From Holdemanella porci (GTDB lineage Bacteria > Bacillota_I > Bacilli_A > Erysipelotrichales > Erysipelotrichaceae): DNA of 34,142 nt. The notes under the pieces are model-generated. The model saw nothing but the letters and a program-made list of their open reading frames with translations, ran no database searches and had not been told where the DNA came from. Positions 13,775-21,407 of the stretch are shown piece by piece (within the stretch, counting starts at the first letter, position 1; every line of letters starts with the position of its first letter). Location: NCBI RefSeq assembly GCF_009696075.1, contig NZ_VUMR01000013.1:1-34142 (forward strand), read 5' to 3'. A program made the position numbers and the translations under genes.

Positions 13775-14086
13775 TTATATAATTTTCTCTTGATTTTCTA
13801 ATGAATGGCGAATTGACAGAACATTTATAGTTTTTTTATCCGTGTCTACATAATAGTAGAGCAAATAATTTTTGATGAGCATCTTTCGAACTTCATGAAA
13901 TCCTAAAAATCTATTTTCTATTATCGGGTTTGATTCAGGAAAATCACACACCAAAGCAAGTCTCTCATTCAATAAGACATAAAAACTTTTTGCAGCATAT
14001 ACATTGCGTATATGGTTCGTCAAATAATCTAATATATTATCTAAATCTTTTTGCGCTTTATCCGTAAAGAGATACTTATATGCCAT
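13775..14086 (-). CDS. RelE/ParE-family toxin
   Basis: 103 residues (MAYKYLFTDKAQKDLDNIL). The RelE/ParE fold is suggested by the helical start with DKAQKDLDNILDYL, the EVRKMLIKNYLLYYYVD strand pair and the C-terminal INVLSIRHSLENQ, where the family has a basic and aromatic active end. RelE toxins cut mRNA in the ribosome and ParE toxins poison gyrase; the sequence does not decide between them, although the Phd/YefM partner favours a ribosome-dependent RNase. The start overlaps the antitoxin gene by 11 bp, the usual order with antitoxin first. Confidence 0.85.
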   Translation of the reverse strand: MAYKYLFTDKAQKDLDNILDYLTNHIRNVYAAKSFYVLLNERLALVCDFPESNPIIENRFLGFHEVRKMLIKNYLLYYYVDTDKKTINVLSIRHSLENQEKII

Positions 14087-14330
14087 ACTTATCTTTCATT
14101 TCTTCCATTACTTTTATACCATCTTTTAATTTACCAGAATACATTTGTTGTAATCCCTCATACATTGCTTTTGCTTCTTCTAACTCCTCAAAAACGCTTT
14201 TATAATAGTCAATATCCATTACCACAAGACGTCCATATCCATTTTTTGTAACAAACACCTTTCCATTATCTTTACACAATTTCTCTATATGCACTGTATT
14301 TTTTAAATCTCTCATTGGTACAATTTCCAT
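14076..14330 (-). CDS. Phd/YefM-type antitoxin
   Basis: 84 residues (MEIVPMRDLKNTVHIEKLCK). The N-terminal part with VFVTKNGYGRLVVMDIDYY is the Phd/YefM DNA-binding fold, and the acidic helical C-terminus (ELEEAKAMYEGLQQM, EEMKDKYGI) would wrap the toxin. The ribosome site AAGGGGGA precedes the ATG by 7 nt. Promoter TTGATG-17-TATAAT lies just upstream. The antitoxin normally represses its own promoter with the toxin. Confidence 0.9.
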   Translation of the reverse strand: MEIVPMRDLKNTVHIEKLCKDNGKVFVTKNGYGRLVVMDIDYYKSVFEELEEAKAMYEGLQQMYSGKLKDGIKVMEEMKDKYGI

Positions 14331-14353
14331 AAAAGCATCCCCCTTGTGGCTAT

Positions 14354-14382
14354 ATTATACCCTTTTTATGGATACACATCAA
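14354..14382 (-). promoter_or_regulatory. Promoter of the Phd/YefM-RelE operon
   Basis: On the minus strand TTGATG (14377-14382), 17-bp spacer and perfect TATAAT (14354-14359). Confidence 0.8.
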
Positions 14383-14420
14383 CAATTTAAACTTCTTCAC
14401 CAATGTTACAACTTTGAGAT

Positions 14421-14518
14421 ACAAAAAGCACTAATCACCAGTGACAATGGACATAGATTAGTGCTTCAGCATTAATTTTATTTCAGAGTAACCACTGCTT
14501 TTCCAGTAGTCGTTCTCT
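14421..14518 (-). ncRNA. Antitoxin-type RNA, copy 4 (toxin lost)
   Basis: On the minus strand a TATAAT (14525-14530) is followed by GACTACTG-GAAAA-GCAGTGGTTACT, the same hairpin and TTACTCTGAAAT motif as the other copies. It ends with a perfect 11-bp terminator stem AAGCACTAATC/GATTAGTGCTT (14426-14466) and TTTTTG. Beyond it only GATACAAAAAGCAC remains of a toxin end; no peptide with a ribosome site faces it. Confidence 0.5.
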
Positions 14519-14567
14519 ATATGTATTATACAGATAAACCAAATGTATTTCACAACAAAAGCTAGAA

Positions 14568-14658
14568 ATCCCATACAACATTTTATTCATGCTAAAATCA
14601 TCTATTTTTACTTTATATAAAGATAATATTAGTACTTTCATATGGTTCAACTGTCAAA
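14568..14658 (+). repeat. 91-bp dispersed repeat, copy B
   Basis: Same limits as copy A (ATCCCATACAAC ... CAACTGTCAAA), exactly 91 bp. Open in the plus frame as IPYNILFMLKSSIFTLYKDN, then ISTFIWFNCQ. It contains the inner stem CTTTATATAAAG. Confidence 0.7.
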
Positions 14659-14678
14659 TAAATTTCAAATCAATTAAA

Positions 14679-14769
14679 ATCCCATACAACATTTTATTTA
14701 TGTTAAAAACATCTATTTACACTTTATTTAAAGTGAATATTGAGTTTTTCATATCATCCAACTGTCAAA
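14679..14769 (+). repeat. 91-bp dispersed repeat, copy C
   Basis: Exactly 91 bp, most similar to copy B and separated from it by 20 bp. Open in the same frame: IPYNILFMLKTSIYTLFKVN, then IEFFISSNCQ. An inner stem CACTTTA/TAAAGTG is present. Its nature is unknown; it could be a small structured RNA or a coding fragment. Confidence 0.7.
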
Positions 14770-14790
14770 AAAAAGAATAATTCAAACGAA

Positions 14791-14946
14791 CTATCCTTTC
14801 TTTGGTTGAATCCAATACATACTTTCTGCGACACGAACCTTCAAACCATCCATTATCATTTTTTTCTGCTGAAAGTTAGCCAAAACATTCAAGCGATTCC
14901 AGAAAGTTCTTTCGCAAGTGGATTTTCCATCAATAAAACATTCCAT
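14791..14946 (-). CDS. Possible 51-residue basic protein
   Basis: ATG 14946 after AGGGAG at 7 nt. It reads MECFIDGKSTCERTFWNRLN, VLANFQQKKMIMDGLKVRVA, ESMYWIQPKKG. The frame is open upstream for about 24 more codons, also basic (IFYDRRRGRRK), but without a start. It could be the tail of a lost gene or a real small protein. No family recognised. Confidence 0.35.
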   Translation of the reverse strand: MECFIDGKSTCERTFWNRLNVLANFQQKKMIMDGLKVRVAESMYWIQPKKG

Positions 14947-15025
14947 TTTGCGTCTCCCTCGACGTCTATCATAGAATATTCTGAATCCGCTTACAAGTCT
15001 TGACTTTTTTAATTTTTATGATTCG

Positions 15026-15235
15026 TTATTTTACTGAAATAACTGTGTATCCTGCATTTGTCACGGCATCACTCAACATCTGATCTGTGACATTCTCCGT
15101 GCAGTTTAATGTAGCTGTTTTTTCATCCAAACTAACCACTACATCACTTACACCTTCTACTTTACTCAAGGCATCCTTCACATGTGCCACACAATGCATG
15201 CACATCATACCATCTACTGTTACTACTTTTTTCAT
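15026..15235 (-). CDS. copZ: CopZ-like copper chaperone from an internal copA start
   Basis: Within copA, in frame, AAGGAGG (15244-15250) lies 8 nt before an ATG at 15235. Translation from here gives a 69-residue protein, MKKVVTVDGMMCMHCVAHVK to VTNAGYTVISVK, which is the exact length and layout of a free CopZ (HMA fold, metal site C-x2-C). So the gene can yield both the long pump and a soluble chaperone. The site is too strong and well spaced to be obvious chance, but it has not been shown to be used. Confidence 0.5.
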   Translation of the reverse strand: MKKVVTVDGMMCMHCVAHVKDALSKVEGVSDVVVSLDEKTATLNCTENVTDQMLSDAVTNAGYTVISVK

Positions 15236-17734
15236 TTTCTTTTCCTCCTTATATTCAACGGGAATATAACCCGCATCTTCAACCGCTTGTCTTAAAGCCA
15301 CCTTATTCACTTGTTGCACATAGTCAATATCGGCCTTACCTAAATTATAATCCACACGAACTTCTTTTACATTTAAAACCTTCTTTAAAGCATCCTCTAC
15401 TAACCATGCACAATGTCCACAAGACATACCATCAATATGCATTGTGTACGTTTTGACTTCTTCACTTTGAACTTTAGGTTTAAAATAACGAAGTCGCAAT
15501 GCGTTTGTGACAACACAAACACTACTCAAAGACATACATGCAGAACCAATCATTGGTGATAATCGAAGGCCAAATGCCGGATACAATAGACCTGCCGCAA
15601 CTGGAATTCCTAGAATGTTATAGAAGAAAGCCCAGAATAAATTCATCTTGATATTCTTGATGACATCATTTGATAAATCGATTGCCGTTACTACATCCAA
15701 TAAAGAGCTTTTCATCAAAATCACATCCGCACTATCCAAGGCAATATCGGTTCCACCACCAATCGCTACTCCAATATCTGCTCGCATTAATGCAGGCGCA
15801 TCATTGATTCCATCACCCACCATCATAACCTTCTTACCTTGTTCTTGAAGCTTACGAATTACACTCTCCTTATCTTGTGGTAAAACATCACTAATCACTT
15901 CATCCACACTTAAAGATTTACCAATCGCATTCGCTGTTTTTTGATTGTCTCCAGTCAACATAACCACATGCATATTCTTCTTTTTAAATTGTTCTAATGC
16001 AACCTGACTCGTACTACGAATGGTATCCGCCACACTAATTAAACCAATCACATTTTGATCTTCCACAAAAATCAATGGAGTTTGACCTAAACTTGCATAA
16101 GCATCTAAATCTGATAAAACATTTTGATTTATTCTAATATTTTTCTCTTCTAATAACCTTTTATTTCCTGCCAAATACACATGTCCATTTAGCTTAGCCT
16201 GAATACCACGACCCGAAATGTTTATGAAATTTTCTGGTTGTTGAAGATTTATATTTTTATCTTTCGCATACTCCACAATGGCCTGTCCCAAAGGATGTAA
16301 AGAACCACTCTCTAAGCTTGCCGCCATTGAAATAAAGTCATTCATACTAATATTTGTATATACCTTAATACCTTGAACACTTGGCTTTCCTGAAGTAATC
16401 GTACCCGTCTTATCCAATACAATCGTATCAATCGAATGTAGCTGTTCTAATGTGGCAGCCGACTTTATTAAAATCCCATTTTCCGCAGCCTTACCCGTAC
16501 CTACCATAATCGCAACTGGCGTAGCTAAACCTAAGGCACAAGGACAAGAAATTACGAGTACACTAATCGCATTGGATAACGCAAATTGAATCGTTTGACC
16601 ATTGATCAACCATGCGATTAAAGTAATCAATGCGATGACAATCACAACTGGAACAAACACTCCACTCACTTTATCTGCCAAACGAGCAATAGGGGCCTTT
16701 GAATTACCTGCATCATCAACTAGCCGAATGATCTTAGCCAAAGTTGTATCTTCACCTACTTTTTCAGCCTCAAACTGAAAAGTACCATTTTCATTCATTG
16801 TAGCTGAAATGACTGAATCCCCTACATTCTTTTCTACCGGAAGACTCTCACCCGTAATCGCCGACTGATCTACATAGCCTGTACCCGAAATGACTTTACC
16901 ATCTACTGGAATTCTTTGTCCCGGACGAATCACAACTATATCATGAATTCGAATACTTTCACTCGATACAACAATTTCTTTACCATCCCTTAAAATTGTT
17001 GCGTTTTTTGGGGCTAAGTCCACCAACTTATCTAAGGCATCACTCGTTTTCGCCTTGGATCTAGACTCCAAATACTTTCCAACACTAACCAAAGTCACAA
17101 TTGTTGCGGCCGACTCAAAGTATAAAGAATGCATAGCCATATGGGCCATTTCTATATTCTGCGCACCAAAATAATAGGCCATCTGATAAATACCAACCAA
17201 GCCATACACAAAACTTGCACCTGAACCCATCGCAACTAAAGAATCCATATTGGCCGACTTTTTAATTAAAGCCTTAAAACCTGTAATAAAGAAATGTCTT
17301 TGAATAAACAATATAAATAGACATAGAATCAGCTGTGTTAAGGCTGAAACCATCATCCATTCCATACCCTCTAAAATAGGAACGCCCACCATAGGACCCA
17401 TCGCAATTAGAAGTAAAGGAACCAATAAAACTAAACTCAAAATCAATCTTTGTTTAGCACTTCTTTGATCCGATTCCACTCGATTTTGCCGATCCTGCCA
17501 TTCTTTACGAACCGCTGTCTTTTGACCATGCACACTAGCTCCATAGCCAATCTGTTTTACAGCTTCACAAATCGTTTGTTCATTCACCCTATCTTGATCA
17601 AATTCAACCTTCATTGAATTCGATAATAAAGAGACGTCACAATGACTCACACCATCTAACTTACTCACAACACGAGTTACATTAGCCTGACAAGCCGCAC
17701 ATGTCATGCCTGTCACATCAAATTTTTCTTCCAT
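15026..17734 (-). CDS. copA: Copper-translocating P1B-type ATPase with C-terminal HMA domains
   Basis: 902 residues from ATG 17734 (MEEKFDVTGMTCAACQANVT), with AGGTGG 5 nt upstream; an upstream GTG is rejected. One HMA domain with GMTCAAC lies at the N-terminus. Then come the membrane and actuator regions (TGES), the transmembrane SCPCALGLATP ion site (near 397), the phosphorylation loop DKTGT (near 440), and TGDN and GDGIND in the ATP-binding domain. After the last helices, two more HMA domains (DGMSCGHC, DGMMCMHC) add ~150 residues that most CopA proteins (about 740-820) lack at this end. It exports Cu(I) using ATP. It follows csoR in an operon that copper would derepress. The last HMA probably also has its own start. 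Confidence 0.95.
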   Translation of the reverse strand: MEEKFDVTGMTCAACQANVTRVVSKLDGVSHCDVSLLSNSMKVEFDQDRVNEQTICEAVKQIGYGASVHGQKTAVRKEWQDRQNRVESDQRSAKQRLILSLVLLVPLLLIAMGPMVGVPILEGMEWMMVSALTQLILCLFILFIQRHFFITGFKALIKKSANMDSLVAMGSGASFVYGLVGIYQMAYYFGAQNIEMAHMAMHSLYFESAATIVTLVSVGKYLESRSKAKTSDALDKLVDLAPKNATILRDGKEIVVSSESIRIHDIVVIRPGQRIPVDGKVISGTGYVDQSAITGESLPVEKNVGDSVISATMNENGTFQFEAEKVGEDTTLAKIIRLVDDAGNSKAPIARLADKVSGVFVPVVIVIALITLIAWLINGQTIQFALSNAISVLVISCPCALGLATPVAIMVGTGKAAENGILIKSAATLEQLHSIDTIVLDKTGTITSGKPSVQGIKVYTNISMNDFISMAASLESGSLHPLGQAIVEYAKDKNINLQQPENFINISGRGIQAKLNGHVYLAGNKRLLEEKNIRINQNVLSDLDAYASLGQTPLIFVEDQNVIGLISVADTIRSTSQVALEQFKKKNMHVVMLTGDNQKTANAIGKSLSVDEVISDVLPQDKESVIRKLQEQGKKVMMVGDGINDAPALMRADIGVAIGGGTDIALDSADVILMKSSLLDVVTAIDLSNDVIKNIKMNLFWAFFYNILGIPVAAGLLYPAFGLRLSPMIGSACMSLSSVCVVTNALRLRYFKPKVQSEEVKTYTMHIDGMSCGHCAWLVEDALKKVLNVKEVRVDYNLGKADIDYVQQVNKVALRQAVEDAGYIPVEYKEEKKMKKVVTVDGMMCMHCVAHVKDALSKVEGVSDVVVSLDEKTATLNCTENVTDQMLSDAVTNAGYTVISVK

Positions 17735-17743
17735 TAAAACCAC

Positions 17744-18037
17744 CTACTTTAACTTCTTTACTAAATCCATAACCTCACTCATGATTTCTGTATTTCCATT
17801 TTGCACATCCTCAACAACACACGTATTTAAATGCTCCTGCAAAACAATGTATCCAAATGCCTGCAAAGCACTCTCTACAGCCGCTACCTGCACTAAGATG
17901 TCGCCACAATAACGATTTTCCTTCAACATATTCTCAATTCCATTCAATTGTCCTACCATACGATGAAGACGATTCGTCAATTGTTTGATTTCTTTCTCAT
18001 CTCTAGGCTTATGCTTTTTATGACAGCACTCACTCAT
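17744..18037 (-). CDS. csoR: CsoR-family copper-sensing repressor
   Basis: 97 residues from ATG 18037 (MSECCHKKHKPRDEKEIKQL), with GAGGTGA at 5 nt; the GTG at 18046 is rejected. The all-helical CsoR fold is recognisable: LTNRLHRMVGQLNGIENMLK, then YCGDILVQ with the first cysteine ligand, and QEHLNTCV with the His-x3-Cys pair. Cu(I) bound by Cys-His-Cys releases the repressor from DNA. A pseudo-palindrome of the CsoR type lies in its own promoter, so it represses itself and copA. The stop is 9 bp before the copA start. Confidence 0.92.
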   Translation of the reverse strand: MSECCHKKHKPRDEKEIKQLTNRLHRMVGQLNGIENMLKENRYCGDILVQVAAVESALQAFGYIVLQEHLNTCVVEDVQNGNTEIMSEVMDLVKKLK

Positions 18038-18055
18038 TAATCTCACCTCGATATA

Positions 18056-18084
18056 ATGATATACCCCCTATAGGTATATTTCAA
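18056..18084 (-). promoter_or_regulatory. csoR-copA promoter with CsoR operator
   Basis: On the minus strand TTGAAA (18079-18084), 17-bp spacer and TATCAT (18056-18061). The spacer holds ATATACC..GGTATAT (18059-18079) around a CCCTATA core, the TACCCCCTATAGGTA-type operator known for CsoR. Binding would block RNA polymerase directly. Confidence 0.8.
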
Positions 18085-18126
18085 GTGATATGATTTATGG
18101 CATAATAAAAGAAAGGAAAAAACTAT

Positions 18127-18504
18127 ATGAAATATAATTATTACGTGTACCTGCCAAGAATTGGAACCATTCTTGTCATGTTTTTAACGTGCAGTGCACT
18201 CTTCTCAAAAGAAATCTTTTTTAATATCATATACCTTGTTTTTGTCGTGCTCTTTAGCCAAATTCTATTTATATATGAAAAAAGACTATTAAAAAACAAT
18301 GAACCACAATACGAAAAAATCAGTTTTCGCGATTCATTGTTGATGTATCCCATTCTATTAAAAATTGAACTATTCCTATTTGCGATTGTCAGCCTATTTA
18401 GTATATTGATCCTTCTATGCATCAATAAAACCATTATGGCACTAATCACATTTGGTGTTATCACAATTATTATTTCACTCTATTTCAACATGCGAAGACA
18501 CTAG
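18127..18504 (+). CDS. Small four-helix membrane protein, unknown
   Basis: 125 residues (MKYNYYVYLPRIGTILVMFL). Four hydrophobic segments (about 10-27, 31-50, 74-97, 101-121) with a polar loop LLKNNEPQYEKISFRD in the middle. AAAGGA precedes the ATG by about 9 nt and a TGGCATAAT-type -10 lies just before. It is divergent from csoR and followed by its own terminator. No family recognised. Confidence 0.6.
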   Translation: MKYNYYVYLPRIGTILVMFLTCSALFSKEIFFNIIYLVFVVLFSQILFIYEKRLLKNNEPQYEKISFRDSLLMYPILLKIELFLFAIVSLFSILILLCINKTIMALITFGVITIIISLYFNMRRH

Positions 18505-18517
18505 TAAACGTCATTAA

Positions 18518-18562
18518 AGAGTAAGACAGTTCTGATTTTATCGTCTTACTCTCCTTTTTATT
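18518..18562 (+). terminator. Intrinsic terminator
   Basis: AGAGTAAGAC (18518-18527) pairs perfectly with GTCTTACTCT (18543-18552), followed by CCTTTTTATTTTTT. Confidence 0.85.
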
Positions 18563-18599
18563 TTTTGAATAATTATAAACATTTTTTATCTATACTGCT

Positions 18600-18677
18600 C
18601 TAAGTTACTTTAAATATATCATTGCTCATTTTACTTGGTTTATCTCCAACTGGACTCATGCCGTGCCCGGCACACAT
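18600..18677 (-). CDS. Possible 25-residue peptide
   Basis: ATG 18677 to TAG 18600: MCAGHGMSPVGDKPSKMSND, then IFKVT. It covers a GC-rich palindrome, GTGCCCGGCAC, that stands out in AT-rich DNA. GTAGGG lies 10 nt upstream but inside the kdpE terminator. Probably a remnant or chance frame; listed because it is the only structure in this gap. Confidence 0.2.
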   Translation of the reverse strand: MCAGHGMSPVGDKPSKMSNDIFKVT

Positions 18678-18681
18678 TAAA

Positions 18682-18715
18682 AGCGAACCCTACCGTTATT
18701 ATGATAGTGATTCGC
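18682..18715 (-). terminator. Terminator of the kdpDE operon
   Basis: On the minus strand AGCGAA..CTA pairs with TAG..TTCGCT around a loop that contains the kdpE stop codon, then TTTTAA. Confidence 0.6.
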
Positions 18716-19430
18716 TCGTTTGATCTGCTTTTTCTGTTTGCCGCAACATGCGATATCCAACCCCCACATGCGTCTGAATATATTTAGGATTTGAAGTATC
18801 TGGCTCAATCTTTTTACGCAATGTAGCCATAAACACACGAAGACTTGGCGTTTCTGTACCTTGAACACTTCCCCACACTTCTTGCATGATATAATTATGT
18901 GTTAAAACCTTATCGGTATTTTTAGATAAAACACACAACAATTTATATTCAATTGGTGTTAAATGGATTTCATGCCCATTCTCATATACACAACCCTGCG
19001 CATAATTGATTGTCAAATCTCCATTTTCATATACACTCTCATTTACACTTATGGTCTGACTATTATTTAATCTTCGAATTGTTACACGAAGTCTAGCTAA
19101 CAATTCATCCACTGAAAATGGTTTTGTCAAATAATCATCGGCCCCTAAATCTAAAGCTTTCACTTTATCTTGATCTTCACTTCTTGCCGAAACTACAATA
19201 ATTGGAATATTTGACCAAGAACGAACCTTCTTTATAACTTCCAAACCATCCATATCCGGTAAACCTAAGTCTAGCAGCATAATGTCAGGATTATAAGAAA
19301 GCACATTCATGATTCCTTGCTTCGCTGTTTTTGCCAGACGAAACTGATAATTTTCCATCTCTAGAGTTGTCGTAATCAAATTCCCAACCGCTATATCATC
19401 TTCAATTACTAAGATTTGAACTTTATTCAT
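18699..19430 (-). CDS. kdpE: KdpE-like OmpR-family response regulator
   Basis: 243 residues. The receiver domain has the acidic pair EDD (10-12), phospho-acceptor D54 in MLLDLGLPDMDG, SARS and the TKPF lysine. The C-terminal winged helix (about 130-232) reads IHLTPIEYKLLCVLSKNTDK, VLTHNYIMQEVWG, HVGVGYRML, as in KdpE. It overlaps the upstream kinase gene by 8 bp, so the two are co-translated. With no KdpFABC genes nearby, the likely target is the divergent potassium uptake pair. Paired TTAACA sites stand before that gene. Confidence 0.9.
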   Translation of the reverse strand: MNKVQILVIEDDIAVGNLITTTLEMENYQFRLAKTAKQGIMNVLSYNPDIMLLDLGLPDMDGLEVIKKVRSWSNIPIIVVSARSEDQDKVKALDLGADDYLTKPFSVDELLARLRVTIRRLNNSQTISVNESVYENGDLTINYAQGCVYENGHEIHLTPIEYKLLCVLSKNTDKVLTHNYIMQEVWGSVQGTETPSLRVFMATLRKKIEPDTSNPKYIQTHVGVGYRMLRQTEKADQTSESLS

Positions 19431-21276
19431 ACAACTTTACCTCCACTGCATCCAATACAAACTTAAAACAAGCTCCATGAGGCGTTACATTCTCAACCCA
19501 AATCGTACCACCATGCGATTGAATAATTGACTTACACAAAGATAGACCTAGACCCATGCCACGTCTTGTATCTCCACCTCGATTGTTTTCCGTATAGAAC
19601 ATCTCAAACAATTGATCTGGATGTAAAACACCATTTCCATCATCTTGAACTTCAATTAAAATTTTATCCTCAACCCGCCTAGCATTCAAAGAAATATTTG
19701 AATTTTCAGGCGTATATTTGATCGCATTATTTATTAAATTCACTAAAACCTGAATAATCAAGCGTGCATCCATATTAGCCATCAATAAATCATCCTCTAA
19801 ATGCATAGAAATATTATGTTTACGTTTATTACGACCCAAATGATGAATGGCCTCTCTAAAAATATCCTCAATCATTTCTGGTTGTAAATTCAACTGCATC
19901 GTACCATTTTCAATTCTCGTTATAAACAATAAGTTTTCCACCAAATCATACAACCACATCGCATCATTATAAATATCTTGATACAATTCCTTCTTCTTTT
20001 CTTGTGAGAACGCATTCTCGTTTTCCAACAATAAACCGGCATTGCCTGAAATACTAGTCAGTGGCGTTCTTAAATCATGCGAAATCATACGTAATAAATC
20101 GGCTCGCAACGCCTCTTGTTTGGCTTGCTGCTCAATCTTTAGATTTTCTAAGCGAATCATTTCCCTCTCTAAAGCCATACCACACTCGTCCAATATTGCA
20201 AGCCACAAATTTTTTTCAAAAGAATCTATCTTATCTTTTAATACAATTCCAACCACACTTAATACTTCATGCGTTCCATTAATAGGCAAATATAAACACA
20301 TCGAATCCGAATGATAACTCGTTGTCTTTCCAGCCTCATGCCTATTTTTATAAACCCAAGCCACAATATCCGTTTCTACAGGACACTGTCCTAATAGAAT
20401 AGGCTCATCATTATGTGGATACAACACTAAATCCGTATCCAATAATTTATGCAGCTGTTTTAACATCGAAGCATAGATTGCATTCATATCATTCGCCTTT
20501 TGAAGCATCTGGCTCATCTCCAATAAGACTTGCGTACGATACACTTGTTTGGCATTTTCGAAAGACTGTTTTTTTAATCTTGTCATTAATGAACTAGATG
20601 ACATGGCCACCACAAACATAACAATATATGTCGTAATATAGCTTGGATCACTCAACAAAGAAAAGTAGGGATATGTAAAGAAAAAGTTAAAGCATAACGC
20701 TGAAAATAAAGACGCCAATAAACTATAGATATATCCACTTGTCCAAATGGATACAAATACAATGCCCAAGATATAGATCATAATAGGCGTAGTAATCAAG
20801 AATTGAAAGTGCATAAATTCCTTGCCAATAAGCGTACAAAGAAAAAGAATCCCCATCATTTTTAATGTATCTTTCAATGAAAAACTCAAAAGATTAAAAT
20901 TAAAATGAAACATGCGACGATAATCCTGCGGATAATCCACAGAATATACATCAATATCTTTCAACTTAAACAATGCTTGTTTCGCCAAACTCTTTTCTAA
21001 AACAACACAATCCACCTGAGAAACACCCACATATTCCACAAGCTGAGGCAATACATTCTGTCCATAAAGAATCGTTACTTTTGCCCCTTTACTCTCCGCA
21101 TACTTAATATTTTCACGTAAACAACTCTTTGATGCCGCACTTATCCCCTCATATTTTGGAGTTTGCACAAAAATAGCACTCAATACTGCATGATTGCTTT
21201 TCGCAATTTGAGCTCCCTTATCAATAACTCTAGAATTATATTTAGAAGCCGATAAACATATTAATACATTCGCCAT
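19423..21276 (-). CDS. kdpD: KdpD-like sensor histidine kinase lacking the KdpD N-terminal ATPase domain
   Basis: 617 residues from ATG 21276 (MANVLICLSASKYNSRVIDK). It begins directly with the USP-like domain (about 1-125). Four DUF4118 membrane helices (about 145-245), a GAF-like region, the HisKA motif MISHDLRTPLTSISG and the ATPase motifs (LINNAIKYTPEN, DDGNGV, RGMGLGLSL) follow. The classical KdpD has ~900 residues with a PF02702 domain in front, which is absent here. The kinase probably senses potassium or osmotic state and phosphorylates KdpE. The promoter is an extended -10 placed so that the mRNA starts at the ATG. Confidence 0.88.
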   Translation of the reverse strand: MANVLICLSASKYNSRVIDKGAQIAKSNHAVLSAIFVQTPKYEGISAASKSCLRENIKYAESKGAKVTILYGQNVLPQLVEYVGVSQVDCVVLEKSLAKQALFKLKDIDVYSVDYPQDYRRMFHFNFNLLSFSLKDTLKMMGILFLCTLIGKEFMHFQFLITTPIMIYILGIVFVSIWTSGYIYSLLASLFSALCFNFFFTYPYFSLLSDPSYITTYIVMFVVAMSSSSLMTRLKKQSFENAKQVYRTQVLLEMSQMLQKANDMNAIYASMLKQLHKLLDTDLVLYPHNDEPILLGQCPVETDIVAWVYKNRHEAGKTTSYHSDSMCLYLPINGTHEVLSVVGIVLKDKIDSFEKNLWLAILDECGMALEREMIRLENLKIEQQAKQEALRADLLRMISHDLRTPLTSISGNAGLLLENENAFSQEKKKELYQDIYNDAMWLYDLVENLLFITRIENGTMQLNLQPEMIEDIFREAIHHLGRNKRKHNISMHLEDDLLMANMDARLIIQVLVNLINNAIKYTPENSNISLNARRVEDKILIEVQDDGNGVLHPDQLFEMFYTENNRGGDTRRGMGLGLSLCKSIIQSHGGTIWVENVTPHGACFKFVLDAVEVKLYE

Positions 21277-21282
21277 AAAGTT

Positions 21283-21291
21283 AGTATAACA
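21283..21291 (-). promoter_or_regulatory. Extended -10 giving a leaderless kdpD mRNA
   Basis: On the minus strand TGTTATACT with only 6 nt (AACTTT) before the ATG at 21276, so the first transcribed base should be the A of ATG. No ribosome site exists there. Confidence 0.5.
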
Positions 21292-21315
21292 CAAGCCCAC
21301 AAAGAATTATTCATC

Positions 21316-21395
21316 TTAACATTGTCTTAACATAGTGTTAAAATACTTTATGAAATCTTAATACAGACTAGTGTAGAATGTTTTAAGGTATTAGA
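21316..21395 (+). promoter_or_regulatory. Candidate KdpE sites and ktr promoter
   Basis: TTAACA occurs at 21316-21321 and 21327-21332, an 11-bp step typical of OmpR-family tandem half-sites, followed by TGTTAA in reverse. Downstream lies TAGAAT (about 21376-21381) with no good -35 box, as expected for an activated promoter. AGGTGG is the ribosome site of the next gene. Confidence 0.45.
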
Positions 21396-21407
21396 ATAGG
21401 TGGTTTT

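Noticed and set aside
14589-14780. 63-residue plus-strand frame as a single gene
   Set aside because: It is made of two copies of the 91-bp repeat with no ribosome site before its ATG, so I list the repeats instead.
18661-18671. GC-rich palindrome GTGCCCGGCAC as a terminator
   Set aside because: The stem is only 5 bp and no T-run follows on either strand.
19423-21276. Expecting kdpFABC beside kdpDE
   Set aside because: Both sides were read: csoR/copA region on one side, ktrB-ktrA on the other. No KdpA, KdpB or KdpC sequence is in the window.
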